Below the pieces are notes generated by a model. The model had not been told where the DNA came from, searched no databases, and saw only the letters and a program-made list of their open reading frames with translations. The position numbers were made by a program, and so were the translations under genes. From an uncultured Christensenella sp. (lineage in GTDB: Bacteria > Bacillota > Clostridia > Christensenellales > Borkfalkiaceae): a stretch of DNA of 64,000 nucleotides. The stretch is taken from assembly GCA_910579525.1 (NCBI GenBank), contig CAJTUK010000005.1, forward strand, positions 135,133 through 199,132, given 5' to 3'. How positions within the stretch are numbered: position 1 is the stretch's first letter; every line of letters starts with the position of its first letter. Shown in pieces: positions 1-7,924 of the stretch.

Positions 1-681
1 CAGGATAACGTTCAGGTTCCTCTCTATGCGTACTGGACTTACGGTAACGGAAAAGTTTCCAGCTTCACCAGCGAGCTTTCGGGCAGCTGGACGGACGGCT
101 GGGAGCATAAAGCAAAGTTCTTCGAAAACGTTTTTACCGAAAACACGCCGTCGTCCAAAACCGATAAACCATATTTGACCGACGTCTCGTTGGACGGCAG
201 TTTCGGCAGAATCAGTCTCACGCCGCTCAACCTCTACGCCGAAACCCAAGCGGAACTCGAAGTCACCGCGCCCGACGGCACGTCGAAATCATACTCGTTC
301 TTGCCCGACAGCACGGGTTACTACTGCGAATTCGAGGCGGACGACATAGGCAAATACGGCTTGAACATAAAGTATGTTTCCGACGGAGAAAATTACAACT
401 CCTCCGCCGTACTCAACGTAACGTATTACGACGAGCATAACGTTTTCGCCAACTTCGACGCTTCCGAGCTATACAAAGCGGTCGGCGGAAGCGGAACCGT
501 CAGCGAAGACGGAAACCTCAAAATAGAAAACGACATCCGCGACGTTGGCACGTACGAGTATCCGCTTACGGTAATTTTGCTGTCCGTTGCGGCGGCTCTG
601 TTCGTAATAGATATAATGGTCCGCAAACTTAAGTGGGCAGACGTTAAAAACCTTTTTATCAAAATCGATAAAAAGAAATAG
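1..681 (+). CDS. C-terminal part of a membrane-anchored surface protein (VWA/GATase-like type), 5' truncated by window
   Basis: The reading frame is open from base 1 to the TAG at 679-681, so about 226 residues of the C-terminus are visible and the start lies outside the window; the ATG at 175 is internal. The first visible residues (AYWTYGNGKVSSFTSELSG and a following GW..FFEN) match the segment that closes large membrane proteins carrying VWA or glutamine-amidotransferase-like folds. Then comes a beta-rich extracellular segment, a single membrane helix at about residues 183-200 of the visible part (LTVILLSVAAALFVIDIMV) and a short Lys-rich cytoplasmic tail. The next gene, a lipoprotein, begins 8 nt downstream, so the two are probably cotranscribed. 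The family is inferred from a short motif; the exact function is unknown. Confidence 0.6.
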   Translation, partial: QDNVQVPLYAYWTYGNGKVSSFTSELSGSWTDGWEHKAKFFENVFTENTPSSKTDKPYLTDVSLDGSFGRISLTPLNLYAETQAELEVTAPDGTSKSYSFLPDSTGYYCEFEADDIGKYGLNIKYVSDGENYNSSAVLNVTYYDEHNVFANFDASELYKAVGGSGTVSEDGNLKIENDIRDVGTYEYPLTVILLSVAAALFVIDIMVRKLKWADVKNLFIKIDKKK

Positions 682-689
682 GAGGCGTA

Positions 690-2186
690 ATGAAAAATAA
701 ATTAATCTGCGTTTTCATAGCGCTTTTTACCGCGGTGTGTATATTTGCGGGCTGTAACGGCGGCGGTGGTCCCGTGCGCGAGCCGAACGGCGGCGGCGAC
801 GTAGATCCGGGACAGAGCAGCGGCGATTTCACCGTAACGCTCACGCTCAACGGCGCTCCGTTCAGTCCCTCCGACAACGTAACGGCAACTTGGGACGACG
901 GCGAAAGCCGCTCGGTAACAGCTAAATTCGGCTCCGACGGCGTGGCGCGCGCTTCCGGTCTTGACGGCGACTATACCGTCAGAGTCAGCGGCTTGCCCTC
1001 CGAATACGCGTTCGACCCCAACGGCACCGTCGCAACAAACTACAACCGCAAAATCGAACTCAAAATTTACCGTGCGATAGTCCTTCCCGCGTTTCAGCCT
1101 CCGCAGTTCGGCGACGTGTTATACGGCGCCGTGGAGCTCCGCTCGGAGGGGGCGTACAGAATCACTCTCCGCGATAAGTCGGAAATATACTATTGTTTCT
1201 TCGAGCCCCGTATTCACGGAATGTACTCGGTAAAATCGCTTATCGATATAACCCAAAACGAAATAAACCCAAAATATCAGGTTTGTAGCGGAACGCGTTA
1301 CGGCGCGCGCTATAAGGGCGCCATAGTCGACGGCGGCGGTGCAAGCTCAACCTATACGGTCAACTTCGATCACCGCACGGGCTTTAACTTTGACGAGGTA
1401 AACGGCGGAATTCTCATCTTCGGCGTTCTTGCCGAAACCCGCAATCTCGAATTTCCGCTCACCTTCGATATTCTTTTAGAGCGTACGGGCGACTACGAAC
1501 GGCAGGACATAAACGCTCCAATCGTAATACCCGAAGAATTTGCCGCCGTTACCTCGGGCAAAATAGACGTTCAGGAGTTCAGAGCTCAAAAAGATGCGTT
1601 TATGCGCGGTCAGGGCAACAACCGCGTCTTCACAATGTTTTACCCCGCGGGGCATTTAAATGGCGATCTGGTCGCTTTCAATGAGAACACGGGCTATTAT
1701 CACCTTTACGATAAGGCCACGGACACATACGGCGCGGTAATCTGCGCAAAGATCTCGCAGTCCTGCGGCATATTGGAAGAGCCGTTCAACACAATAGAAT
1801 ATATCGGCAACAAGGCGTTGACTATTGACGACAATTACGACAAATTCTATAAAAAGACCCCGCCCAAATATAAGGATAAAGATTACCATTATATAAATTA
1901 TAAGGTATTTATCGAAGGATACAGAGGTATTGCCTCGCACGAGGCGGCTTTCCCCGGAATATCCCAGCAGTTCGCGCCCTATGCCGGCGAATACGGCTAT
2001 GCCGAGCTCTGCAACAGCGACGGCGTGTATCCCGTAAACAAAGAGCTCCAACGCTTTTTGCAAGGCTATGCAACCAACGCAAGGCTGTTTATGGACGGCA
2101 ACGGCTGGGCTGAAACGGACAACGAATTGAAGCTTATGTCCGCCGAAGAAGACCAGTGGATGTTCGCTTGCGGATATTACGAATAA
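690..2186 (+). CDS. Predicted lipoprotein of unknown function
   Basis: This 498-residue protein begins with a lipoprotein signal peptide: MKNK, a hydrophobic stretch, then lipobox FAGC with Cys at about residue 21. A Gly/Asp-rich linker follows (about residues 23-45), and the rest is predominantly beta-rich with no domain I recognise. GGAGG at 681-685 is well spaced for the ATG at 690 and overlaps the end of the upstream gene, which implies a common transcript and perhaps a shared role at the cell surface. A strong intrinsic terminator follows the stop. The product is expected to be anchored to the outer face of the cytoplasmic membrane. I see no catalytic motif. Confidence 0.8.
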   Translation: MKNKLICVFIALFTAVCIFAGCNGGGGPVREPNGGGDVDPGQSSGDFTVTLTLNGAPFSPSDNVTATWDDGESRSVTAKFGSDGVARASGLDGDYTVRVSGLPSEYAFDPNGTVATNYNRKIELKIYRAIVLPAFQPPQFGDVLYGAVELRSEGAYRITLRDKSEIYYCFFEPRIHGMYSVKSLIDITQNEINPKYQVCSGTRYGARYKGAIVDGGGASSTYTVNFDHRTGFNFDEVNGGILIFGVLAETRNLEFPLTFDILLERTGDYERQDINAPIVIPEEFAAVTSGKIDVQEFRAQKDAFMRGQGNNRVFTMFYPAGHLNGDLVAFNENTGYYHLYDKATDTYGAVICAKISQSCGILEEPFNTIEYIGNKALTIDDNYDKFYKKTPPKYKDKDYHYINYKVFIEGYRGIASHEAAFPGISQQFAPYAGEYGYAELCNSDGVYPVNKELQRFLQGYATNARLFMDGNGWAETDNELKLMSAEEDQWMFACGYYE

Positions 2187-2218
2187 TGGTTAATATTAAC
2201 CGACGGTATAACGTTATC

Positions 2219-2260
2219 AACGCCCGCGCTTTTAAAGCGCGGGCGTTATTTTTCTTTTTT
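2219..2260 (+). terminator. Intrinsic terminator
   Basis: The stem CGCCCGCGCTT/AAGCGCGGGCG (2221-2245) is followed by a T-rich tract. It closes the transcript of the surface-protein and lipoprotein genes. Confidence 0.9.
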
Positions 2261-2423
2261 ACCGCGTTTGCCGCAGGGCGGCAGAAAACACCGCGCATGA
2301 ATATTAAACGTATTTTTATACATTTTTTACAAATTCCGCACTATATAATTATACAAATTTTCATAATATTGCTAATTTTATAAAAATAATTTGAATTTTT
2401 ATAAAATTTTTTATAAAAATTGC

Positions 2424-2457
2424 TTGCAAAATGAATTTTTATGTGATAAAATTCATT
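2424..2457 (+). promoter_or_regulatory. Promoter with overlapping inverted repeat
   Basis: The -35 is TTGCAA (2424-2429), the spacer is 17 nt, and the extended -10 is TGA-TAAAAT (TAAAAT at 2447-2452). A perfect inverted repeat with 10-nt arms, AATGAATTTT (2430-2439) and AAAATTCATT (2448-2457), lies over the spacer and -10, which suggests a repressor operator. The surrounding 2260-2480 is extremely AT-rich and holds no gene. Confidence 0.65.
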
Positions 2458-2485
2458 GTAATATACAAATAAATTAAAACTTGCG

Positions 2486-2522
2486 AAAGGGGTACCCCTT
2501 TCCGTGCGCCGGTAGCGCACGG
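2486..2522 (+). promoter_or_regulatory. Double-hairpin 5' leader element
   Basis: Two self-complementary units abut. AAAGGGGTACCCCTTT (2486-2501) is followed directly by the stem CCGTGCGC/GCGCACGG with a 5-nt loop (2502-2522). There is no T-tract, and the element lies in the 5' leader about 50 nt before the ATG at 2574, so it is not an ordinary terminator. Similar pairs precede the genes at 17624, 43485 and 10196. Confidence 0.6.
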
Positions 2523-2573
2523 AACAAGTTTAAATGTAAATAAATTAAAATCCGCAGGATTTTTGGAGGTATT

Positions 2574-4436
2574 ATGAATAAATTGTTAAAACGCACGTTA
2601 CTAGTGGCTCCCGTAGCCTGTTTGTCTTTGAGCCTCGGCATGTTCGCGGCGGCATGTACCCCCGATAATCCCGACCCGAATCCTCCCCACACTCACAGTT
2701 ACACCGAGTGGGACCACGACTCCAAACAGCACTGGAAGTACTGCCTTGACTGTCCCGACAATGCTACGGACGAAAAGAACGCTCACGAGTTTTCCGGCGA
2801 CGACCAGGCTTGCGAATGCGGCGCCAAGCGTGAAAAAACCATTGAAATGAGTGCGGGGGCAAATCCCGTCACTATAGACGGCGAAACTACCGTCGCATGC
2901 ATAGGCGGTTACGGCACCTATCGCCTTACGGCAAGCGTAAACGGCGCCCGCAGCTACAAATTCACTCTCGGAACGCAGGAGTTCACCATAGACGCGGCTC
3001 ATACGTCGTTTATATTCGATATCGAAGACGGCGAAGTCGAAGTGTACAATCCGGACGCTTCCGACAATAAAATTAAAAACGTTTCGGGCGTGGAGTTCAA
3101 AATTACTCCCGCGGCAGACTATTCTACCGAAACCGCAAAAGACAGCCTGTCTCTGCAATTGGATTTGCTTTCCAAGTATCTGAAAGAAGGGAACAACTCT
3201 CTCGACGTGAGCGAACCCATAACTAACCTCTATTCAAAAAATTCCAAATTCGGCGAGCATGAGTTCGAGTTCGATATCGAGGACGACGGCGAATATACCG
3301 TGGAGATTTTCGGCAAAAATCCGGTAACCAAAACAGTCAATAAAATCAATAAGAAATTTACCGTTGATTTACGGACGAATAACTGCACTCTCGAACAAAC
3401 TGGCACGGGCGGAACGTCTTACTTGTTTGCTATAAAAATCACTCCCAAAGCGGGCTCCGCTCAAAACATAGATTTCTACCTTCTTACTCCTCAGGAACCT
3501 ATCGAAACCGATTACGGCAAAGAGTTCTGGATTTCCGGTTCCAAAAACCCCGCTATTCTCGATAAGTTCAACGGCGAGCAGGAGGTAACAATCAACGCGG
3601 CGGCGGATAAAACCGATTACGCGTTAGTGGGTTCGGCATATTTCGGCGGATTCACGGTGTTCGTCGGTACTGAAGAAGTCGGCAAGTTCGCAGCCGAAGA
3701 AGACCCTTCGGGCGACAACAAATTGGAAGTAAATATCCCTCTTACGTTAAAACCCGAACATTTCGATAACGGTAAACTGGTCTTAACCTTTAAATTCCAA
3801 AGCACGTCGGGCATTCACCTCGTGGCAAAACTCACTAAATACGTTGCTCCCGTAGACAATACGGTGTTGCAGCTCGGAGAAGAAACAGAGTGCTCCGAAA
3901 AAGACGCGAAAGGCGAAGAGGAGAATAAAAAGTATATTTACACCTTTACCGCGCCTATAGCTGGCTGGTATAAGTTCACGTTCAGCGGCTCCCCTAAATA
4001 TACGTTTACTATGGGAGATAACGATCCCAAAGCGTTCGGTTTCGGCGGCGCTTCCGAAGTAGTGCAGCTTGCGGCAAATCAAACGGTTACGGTTGAAGTC
4101 AGCGATGTTCCCACGTTCGGCGGCGTGCTCACTATACTGGTGGAAACCACCGAAGAGCCTCCCGCAGTCAAAGAGGGTGATTTCAAACTTAATGAAACTT
4201 TTACTACCACAGAAGACAAGATGAAAGGAGTTTTTATTGCCGAAGAGCAAGGCACTTATGTCGTAACTTTGCATGATACTTCCGGTTATGGATTGGGCGA
4301 GTATAAAATTGGCGATTATAAGGGCGCGTACACAAGTGAATTAACGGTTGTGAAGGAAGTAACTCTTGCTGCGGGTGAGGAGTTAAATATTGAAGTTTAT
4401 TTCCCCGAAATAGATATAACGGTAACCAAAAAGTAA
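2574..4436 (+). CDS. Secreted lipoprotein with N-terminal His/Cys-rich motif
   Basis: This 620-residue predicted lipoprotein starts with a basic n-region and hydrophobic core, and the lipobox AAAC places the lipidated Cys at about residue 28. Right after the anchor is a segment rich in His, Trp and Cys (HTHSYTEWDHD, then HWKYCLDC, then CECG; about residues 39-82). It resembles one unit of the Cys-rich repeats in the lipoprotein at 17624 and could bind a metal. The remaining 530 residues look like several beta-sandwich modules of about 100-150 residues, with recurrent GxYxFT-type strands. GGAGG sits just upstream of the ATG, and a double hairpin lies in the leader. A terminator follows. No enzymatic domain is recognised; a surface adhesin or ligand-binding role is conceivable but unproven. 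Confidence 0.8.
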   Translation: MNKLLKRTLLVAPVACLSLSLGMFAAACTPDNPDPNPPHTHSYTEWDHDSKQHWKYCLDCPDNATDEKNAHEFSGDDQACECGAKREKTIEMSAGANPVTIDGETTVACIGGYGTYRLTASVNGARSYKFTLGTQEFTIDAAHTSFIFDIEDGEVEVYNPDASDNKIKNVSGVEFKITPAADYSTETAKDSLSLQLDLLSKYLKEGNNSLDVSEPITNLYSKNSKFGEHEFEFDIEDDGEYTVEIFGKNPVTKTVNKINKKFTVDLRTNNCTLEQTGTGGTSYLFAIKITPKAGSAQNIDFYLLTPQEPIETDYGKEFWISGSKNPAILDKFNGEQEVTINAAADKTDYALVGSAYFGGFTVFVGTEEVGKFAAEEDPSGDNKLEVNIPLTLKPEHFDNGKLVLTFKFQSTSGIHLVAKLTKYVAPVDNTVLQLGEETECSEKDAKGEEENKKYIYTFTAPIAGWYKFTFSGSPKYTFTMGDNDPKAFGFGGASEVVQLAANQTVTVEVSDVPTFGGVLTILVETTEEPPAVKEGDFKLNETFTTTEDKMKGVFIAEEQGTYVVTLHDTSGYGLGEYKIGDYKGAYTSELTVVKEVTLAAGEELNIEVYFPEIDITVTKK

Positions 4437-4448
4437 AAATTTAATTTA

Positions 4449-4477
4449 AAAGCGCCCGCGCAACGCGCGGGCGCTTG
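4449..4477 (+). terminator. Intrinsic terminator
   Basis: The hairpin AAGCGCCCGCGC/GCGCGGGCGCTT has a very tight loop and lies 13 nt after the lipoprotein stop. The T-tract is weak. Confidence 0.75.
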
Positions 4478-4530
4478 ACTTTACAAATAATGTCGCAATA
4501 TATAAAAAAATATCAATAATTAAAAAACCG

Positions 4531-4573
4531 TTTACTTTTTTATGATTTTCTGATATAATATAAAAAAAGGAGG
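4531..4573 (+). promoter_or_regulatory. Promoter and Shine-Dalgarno of the CvpA-like gene
   Basis: The -35 is TTTACT (4531-4536), the spacer 17 nt, and the extended -10 is TGA-TATAAT (TATAAT at 4554-4559). The expected start of transcription, near 4566, falls at the edge of AAAGGAGG, so the leader is almost only the ribosome-binding site before the ATG at 4581. Confidence 0.75.
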
Positions 4574-4580
4574 TAAAATC

Positions 4581-5129
4581 ATGGTTGTTGCCGATTGGGT
4601 TGCCATAGGTATAGCGGTGGTGTTTTTGGCGCTGGGCGCGATTTTGGGCTTCGGCAGAGGTCTCAAATTTTTCACAAGCGGCGTTTTCGGCATAATAATC
4701 GGGGTAGTAGTGTGCGCTCTGGTAGGAACCGTTTTCCTCAACGTGGGTTTCGTGGGCGACTTCGTTGCCAAATTCCCTTGGGAGTGGCTCGGCATAGTCG
4801 TTTACTATATTATCCTTTTCGTAATCGTGCAGGTGTTGCGCATAATTATCGTTCTGATTTTAAAAAGCATTGTGGAAATGGACAATATCGTAATGAAGAT
4901 TGTCAACAGAACGTTGGGCGCAGTGTTCTTTCTTGCGATAGGCGTGCTGTTGGCTCTTCTCGTGCTTAAAATAATAGGTTGGGTAGGCGGCGACACTGCC
5001 GAAGGTCTCTATAACAACCTCGTGGGCAGCGCGTTTAAAATCGACAAGGTTTACGAATGGGTCACGGGAATCGAATTCGATTTGCCTGAACTTCCCGAAC
5101 TTCCTCAAATACCGGGCGTCACGGGTTGA
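4581..5129 (+). CDS. CvpA-family-like integral membrane protein
   Basis: This 182-residue protein has about four hydrophobic helices (residues about 5-25, 32-56, 70-97, 112-140). The first loop, GFGRGLKFFTSGVFGIIIG, follows the CvpA/colicin-V-production pattern in which a GFxRG turn joins helices 1 and 2. The C-terminal tail is soluble and Pro/Leu-rich (LPELPELPQIP). The start is fixed by AAAGGAGG seven nt upstream. CvpA homologues are small inner-membrane proteins of poorly defined function linked to envelope stress and cell division; assignment rests on topology and the first loop only. The gene is monocistronic, with its own promoter and terminator. Confidence 0.65.
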   Translation: MVVADWVAIGIAVVFLALGAILGFGRGLKFFTSGVFGIIIGVVVCALVGTVFLNVGFVGDFVAKFPWEWLGIVVYYIILFVIVQVLRIIIVLILKSIVEMDNIVMKIVNRTLGAVFFLAIGVLLALLVLKIIGWVGGDTAEGLYNNLVGSAFKIDKVYEWVTGIEFDLPELPELPQIPGVTG

Positions 5130-5150
5130 TTAAAGTTAGATTAAATGCTT

Positions 5151-5187
5151 ACGCGCCCGCGCTTAAAAAGCGCGGGCGCTCTATTTT
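5151..5187 (+). terminator. Intrinsic terminator
   Basis: The hairpin GCGCCCGCGCTT/AAGCGCGGGCGC is followed by TCTATTTTTA and closes the CvpA-like gene. Confidence 0.9.
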
Positions 5188-5201
5188 TACCCCGCGAAAA
5201 C

Positions 5202-5238
5202 ATATGCGCAAGTCAATTTATAAAGACTTTGCGCATAT
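5202..5238 (+). repeat. Inverted repeat abutting the start of the PRC-barrel gene
   Basis: The arms ATATGCGCAAGTC and GACTTTGCGCATAT pair with one bulged T across a 10-nt loop. The repeat is followed by TTTTATAAT and then the ATG at 5247. It could be an operator or an RNA hairpin that occludes the start. Confidence 0.55.
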
Positions 5239-5246
5239 TTTATAAT

Positions 5247-5612
5247 ATGGAATTTACGTTTTCCGCCCTCAAACAAAAGGACGTAATAAACTTAATCGAC
5301 GGGAAGCACCTCGGCAGAGTGTGCGACATAACCTTTTCTTTTCCCGAAAACAATGTTTTGGGTTTTACCGTAACGGGTTGCAAAGGCTTTCGTTTTTCAA
5401 AGCAAGAGGTGTTTCTGCCCGTAAAATGCGTGGTGAAAATAGGCGCGGACGCCGTGCTCGTCAAATTCGGCAAGGAAGAAAAGCCCGACGACTGTCATCC
5501 TCCCAAACCCGACTGCCGCCCCGACTTCTGTTGCCCGCCGCCCGAAAACCGTCCCCCGCGCGGCTTTCCTAATGACGGAAGCTCCCGCCGCGACTACGGC
5601 GAATACGAATAA
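5247..5612 (+). CDS. PRC-barrel (YlmC/YmxH-type) protein with Cys/Pro-rich tail
   Basis: The first 80 residues or so match the small PRC-barrel family that includes Bacillus YlmC/YmxH: LKQKDVINLIDGKHLGRVCD, then alternating strands ending in VLVKFGKEE. Family members are usually near 80-90 residues. This protein adds about 40 residues rich in Cys and Pro (CHPPKPDCRP, CCPPPE) and ends in an acidic/Tyr tail. I chose the ATG at 5247 because it gives the family N-terminus; the frame is open further upstream to 5145, but that part is unlike the family. No Shine-Dalgarno site is visible, and a TATAAT directly abuts the ATG. YmxH/YlmC proteins are tied to sporulation or cell-wall processes without a defined biochemical role. 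Confidence 0.75.
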   Translation: MEFTFSALKQKDVINLIDGKHLGRVCDITFSFPENNVLGFTVTGCKGFRFSKQEVFLPVKCVVKIGADAVLVKFGKEEKPDDCHPPKPDCRPDFCCPPPENRPPRGFPNDGSSRRDYGEYE

Positions 5613-5630
5613 TTTCTCCCGCGCCTTTTA

Positions 5631-6008
5631 TTAAAATACGTTTTCCAGCTTTACCGAATACGCGTCGGGCAGGTTCTTTGCAATTTCTTTCAAAACTTCC
5701 ACTTTACCTAACGCAAGCTCGTAATTGCCCGTATACAACAGTCCGCAACACTCCGACAGCCAGTAATCTATATAAGAAATATCGTTATGCGGTATAAAAA
5801 CGTGCAGTTTTTCTTTTTTGTCCGCCCATACCGTGCGCACGGCGTAACCGTCCTCCGCCGTAGCCGTTTTTTCCTCGATTTTAGTATAAAGCGAATCCAG
5901 CGCGGAAGAAAACTCGTTAAACTGCTCTTGCAGATACCACTCGGTAAAAATAAAAATGCCTATGCAGACCGCTATTGCGGTTAGCGTGTAAATTATAGAT
6001 TTTACCAC
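5631..6008 (-). CDS. DUF4363 family protein
   Basis: This 125-residue protein has one N-terminal membrane helix (residues about 4-22) and a helical extracellular or cytosolic part. Features typical of DUF4363 are W at the TVWADKKEKLHVFIPHNDI segment and the closing ELALGKVEVLKEIAKNLPD helix. The ATG overlaps the last 7 nt of the DUF421 gene upstream, so the pair is translationally coupled; DUF421 and DUF4363 genes are commonly neighbours in Firmicutes. Function is unknown. Only 18 nt separate its stop from the stop of the convergent PRC-barrel gene, with no obvious terminator between them. Confidence 0.85.
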   Translation of the reverse strand: MVKSIIYTLTAIAVCIGIFIFTEWYLQEQFNEFSSALDSLYTKIEEKTATAEDGYAVRTVWADKKEKLHVFIPHNDISYIDYWLSECCGLLYTGNYELALGKVEVLKEIAKNLPDAYSVKLENVF

Positions 6009-6676
6009 TTTCCGTTCACCTCCGTCTGCAAAATTTTATAGTGCTCGCCGCTCTTTTGAAAGTAAACGCGCCCCTCGCCGTTTACGGTCATAACCACAAC
6101 GTCCTTCAACTTCGTTTTCTGTTCCTTCAAAATTTTATCGAGCTTGTCCGTATCGAAACCGCAGCGGGCAAGATTTTTTTTGTCCGCCTTGCCTCTGTCA
6201 ACAAGCAAGAGCGAAAGGGAAGAAGAGGCTTTTTCCTCCTTTTCCAGCGCGGAAAAAGAGCCGTTCGCCTCGAATATGCCGTAATAAACGTCGTCCAGAT
6301 TAAAATAACCGGCTACGCGCATACTCTCGATAAGGTCGCTCACGTCCAGATTGTTTTTCTTAAGCTGAAACTCGTCTATTCCGTTTTTGTTTATCACAAC
6401 GGAGGGTTTTCCGCTGATAACGCTTTTAACGGGTTTGAACCACAGCTCCAAAAGCCACACAACCTGATGCAGAATAAATATCGTCACTATGGCGATAACT
6501 CCGTATAAAAGCGGAATGGAGCTGTCCGCCATGGGTATGCATGCAAGCTCGGCAATAACCAGACTTATTACGAATTCAAACGGTTGCATCTCGCCAATCT
6601 GGCTTTTGCCCATAAGCCGCATTATCAAAAGCAATACCAAAAATATAATAGCCGTGCGAATGAAAATAAGTGCCAT
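6002..6676 (-). CDS. DUF421 (YetF-like) membrane protein
   Basis: The 224-residue product has three N-terminal hydrophobic helices (about residues 5-20, 35-50, 56-75) and then a cytoplasmic alpha/beta domain. Signature stretches are RLMGKSQIGEMQPFEFVISL and KPSVVINKNGI, both characteristic of the YetF/YrbG-type DUF421 family. The pairing with the downstream DUF4363 gene is the usual arrangement. Family members are spore- or envelope-associated membrane proteins of unknown activity. It is divergent from folC across a 78-nt gap that must hold both promoters. Confidence 0.9.
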   Translation of the reverse strand: MALIFIRTAIIFLVLLLIMRLMGKSQIGEMQPFEFVISLVIAELACIPMADSSIPLLYGVIAIVTIFILHQVVWLLELWFKPVKSVISGKPSVVINKNGIDEFQLKKNNLDVSDLIESMRVAGYFNLDDVYYGIFEANGSFSALEKEEKASSSLSLLLVDRGKADKKNLARCGFDTDKLDKILKEQKTKLKDVVVMTVNGEGRVYFQKSGEHYKILQTEVNGKW

Positions 6677-6710
6677 AAAATGAGTATCGGCAAAATAACT
6701 TACAATATTC

Positions 6711-6739
6711 TTGCTTTATTTGCTCATTTGTGCTATTAT
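6711..6739 (+). promoter_or_regulatory. Promoter of the folate operon
   Basis: TTGCTT (6711-6716), 17-nt spacer, TATTAT (6734-6739). Transcription would start near 6746, leaving only about 8 nt before the folC ATG at 6755 and no Shine-Dalgarno site. Confidence 0.6.
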
Positions 6740-6754
6740 TGATACCGTACAGCT

Positions 6755-7924
6755 ATGAATTTAAAAGACGTTTTAACCGCGCTCGACGGGCTGTCGAAAC
6801 GTGGAATGAACTTCGGACTCGAACGCACCCGCGCGCTTTTAAACGGGCTGGGTTCGCCCGATAAACAACTCAAAATAATCCATATAGCAGGCTCGAACGG
6901 CAAGGGCTCCACCGCGGAATTCCTCACGCGTATACTTATCGCGGCAGGCAAAAAAACGGGCTCGTTCACCTCGCCCGAAGTCTACGGCTATTTTTCGCAG
7001 TTCCGCATAGACGGCGAAGATATCGGGCAAGACCTATTTACAAAAGCTTTCGGCAAGGCTGTTTCGGTTGCCTGCGGTTCTTACGGTCAGGCTACCCGCT
7101 TCGAGGTGGAAACTGCGGCGGCGCTGTACGCTTTTGCCCTCGTCGGGTGCGAATACGCGGTGGTGGAGTGCGGTCTGGGCGGCTTATACGACGCAACTAA
7201 CGCGATAGCGCAAAAGGAACTCGCCCTCATAACGTCCGTAAGTCTGGAACATACCGCCGTGCTCGGCGATACTATAGAGGATATATGCCGCCACAAGGCG
7301 GGAATAATTAAAAACTGCCCCGCGATAGTAAGCGGGTGCGTTCAGGGCGAGGCGCGCCTTTTCTTTAAAGACCTCGGCGCCGAATTCGCCGAAAAAGCGC
7401 GTTTAAACGAATACAAACTCAAAGCCGCGGGCTGTATGCAACCCTATAACGCGGGGCTCGCCGCGGCTGCGGCTCGCAAACTCGGCATAGCCGAAAGCGC
7501 AATATATTCGGGGGTCAACGCGGCGGAGCCAGAAGGAAGAATAGAGATAATAAAGCGCGGCGCCACCTACATTTTGGACGGCGCGCACAACCCCGAAGCG
7601 TTCAAACCCCTCTGCGAATACCTCAAAGATATAGAGAGCGACAATTTAACCGTCGTTTACGGTTGCCTTGCCGATAAGGATATCGCGGGCAATTTAAAAT
7701 TACTCTCCCGCGTTACCGACAGAATAGTCGCCGTCGAATGCGACAGTCCGCGCGCTCTGTCGCTTGAAAAAACGCTGAAAGAGTGTAAAAAATATTTCAG
7801 ATACGCAAGCGCCGCAAATTCTGTTGAGGAAGCGTTACTCTGCTCGCGCACGGCTTTCGTGGCGGTGTGCGGTTCGTTCACCCTGTTAAAGGAGGCAAAA
7901 AATTGGATAGAGAAAGAGTCATAA
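6755..7924 (+). CDS. folC: Dihydrofolate / folylpolyglutamate synthase
   Basis: FolC ligates glutamate to dihydropteroate and/or folates using ATP. The 389-residue protein shows the Mur-ligase-like P-loop IAGSNGKGST (about residues 44-53), the TSPEVYGYFSQFRIDGE loop, VVECGLGGLYDATNA (about 130-145), the LEHTAVLGDTIEDICRHKAGIIK block and, in the C-terminal domain, YILDGAHNPEA. Size is slightly shorter than the usual 420. This is the first gene of the folate operon; its 3' end overlaps folE by 22 nt and contains the folE ribosome-binding site. The start ATG has no Shine-Dalgarno and lies only a few nt downstream of the predicted transcription start. Confidence 0.95.
   Translation: MNLKDVLTALDGLSKRGMNFGLERTRALLNGLGSPDKQLKIIHIAGSNGKGSTAEFLTRILIAAGKKTGSFTSPEVYGYFSQFRIDGEDIGQDLFTKAFGKAVSVACGSYGQATRFEVETAAALYAFALVGCEYAVVECGLGGLYDATNAIAQKELALITSVSLEHTAVLGDTIEDICRHKAGIIKNCPAIVSGCVQGEARLFFKDLGAEFAEKARLNEYKLKAAGCMQPYNAGLAAAAARKLGIAESAIYSGVNAAEPEGRIEIIKRGATYILDGAHNPEAFKPLCEYLKDIESDNLTVVYGCLADKDIAGNLKLLSRVTDRIVAVECDSPRALSLEKTLKECKKYFRYASAANSVEEALLCSRTAFVAVCGSFTLLKEAKNWIEKES

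Noticed and set aside
175..681. ATG at 175 as the start of a 168-residue protein
   Set aside because: The frame is open and protein-like from base 1, with a recognisable surface-protein segment, so the gene begins before the window.
5241..5246. TATAAT directly before the ATG at 5247 as a promoter for the PRC-barrel gene
   Set aside because: Transcription would begin inside the third or fourth codon, and no -35 lies at proper distance; kept only as an oddity.
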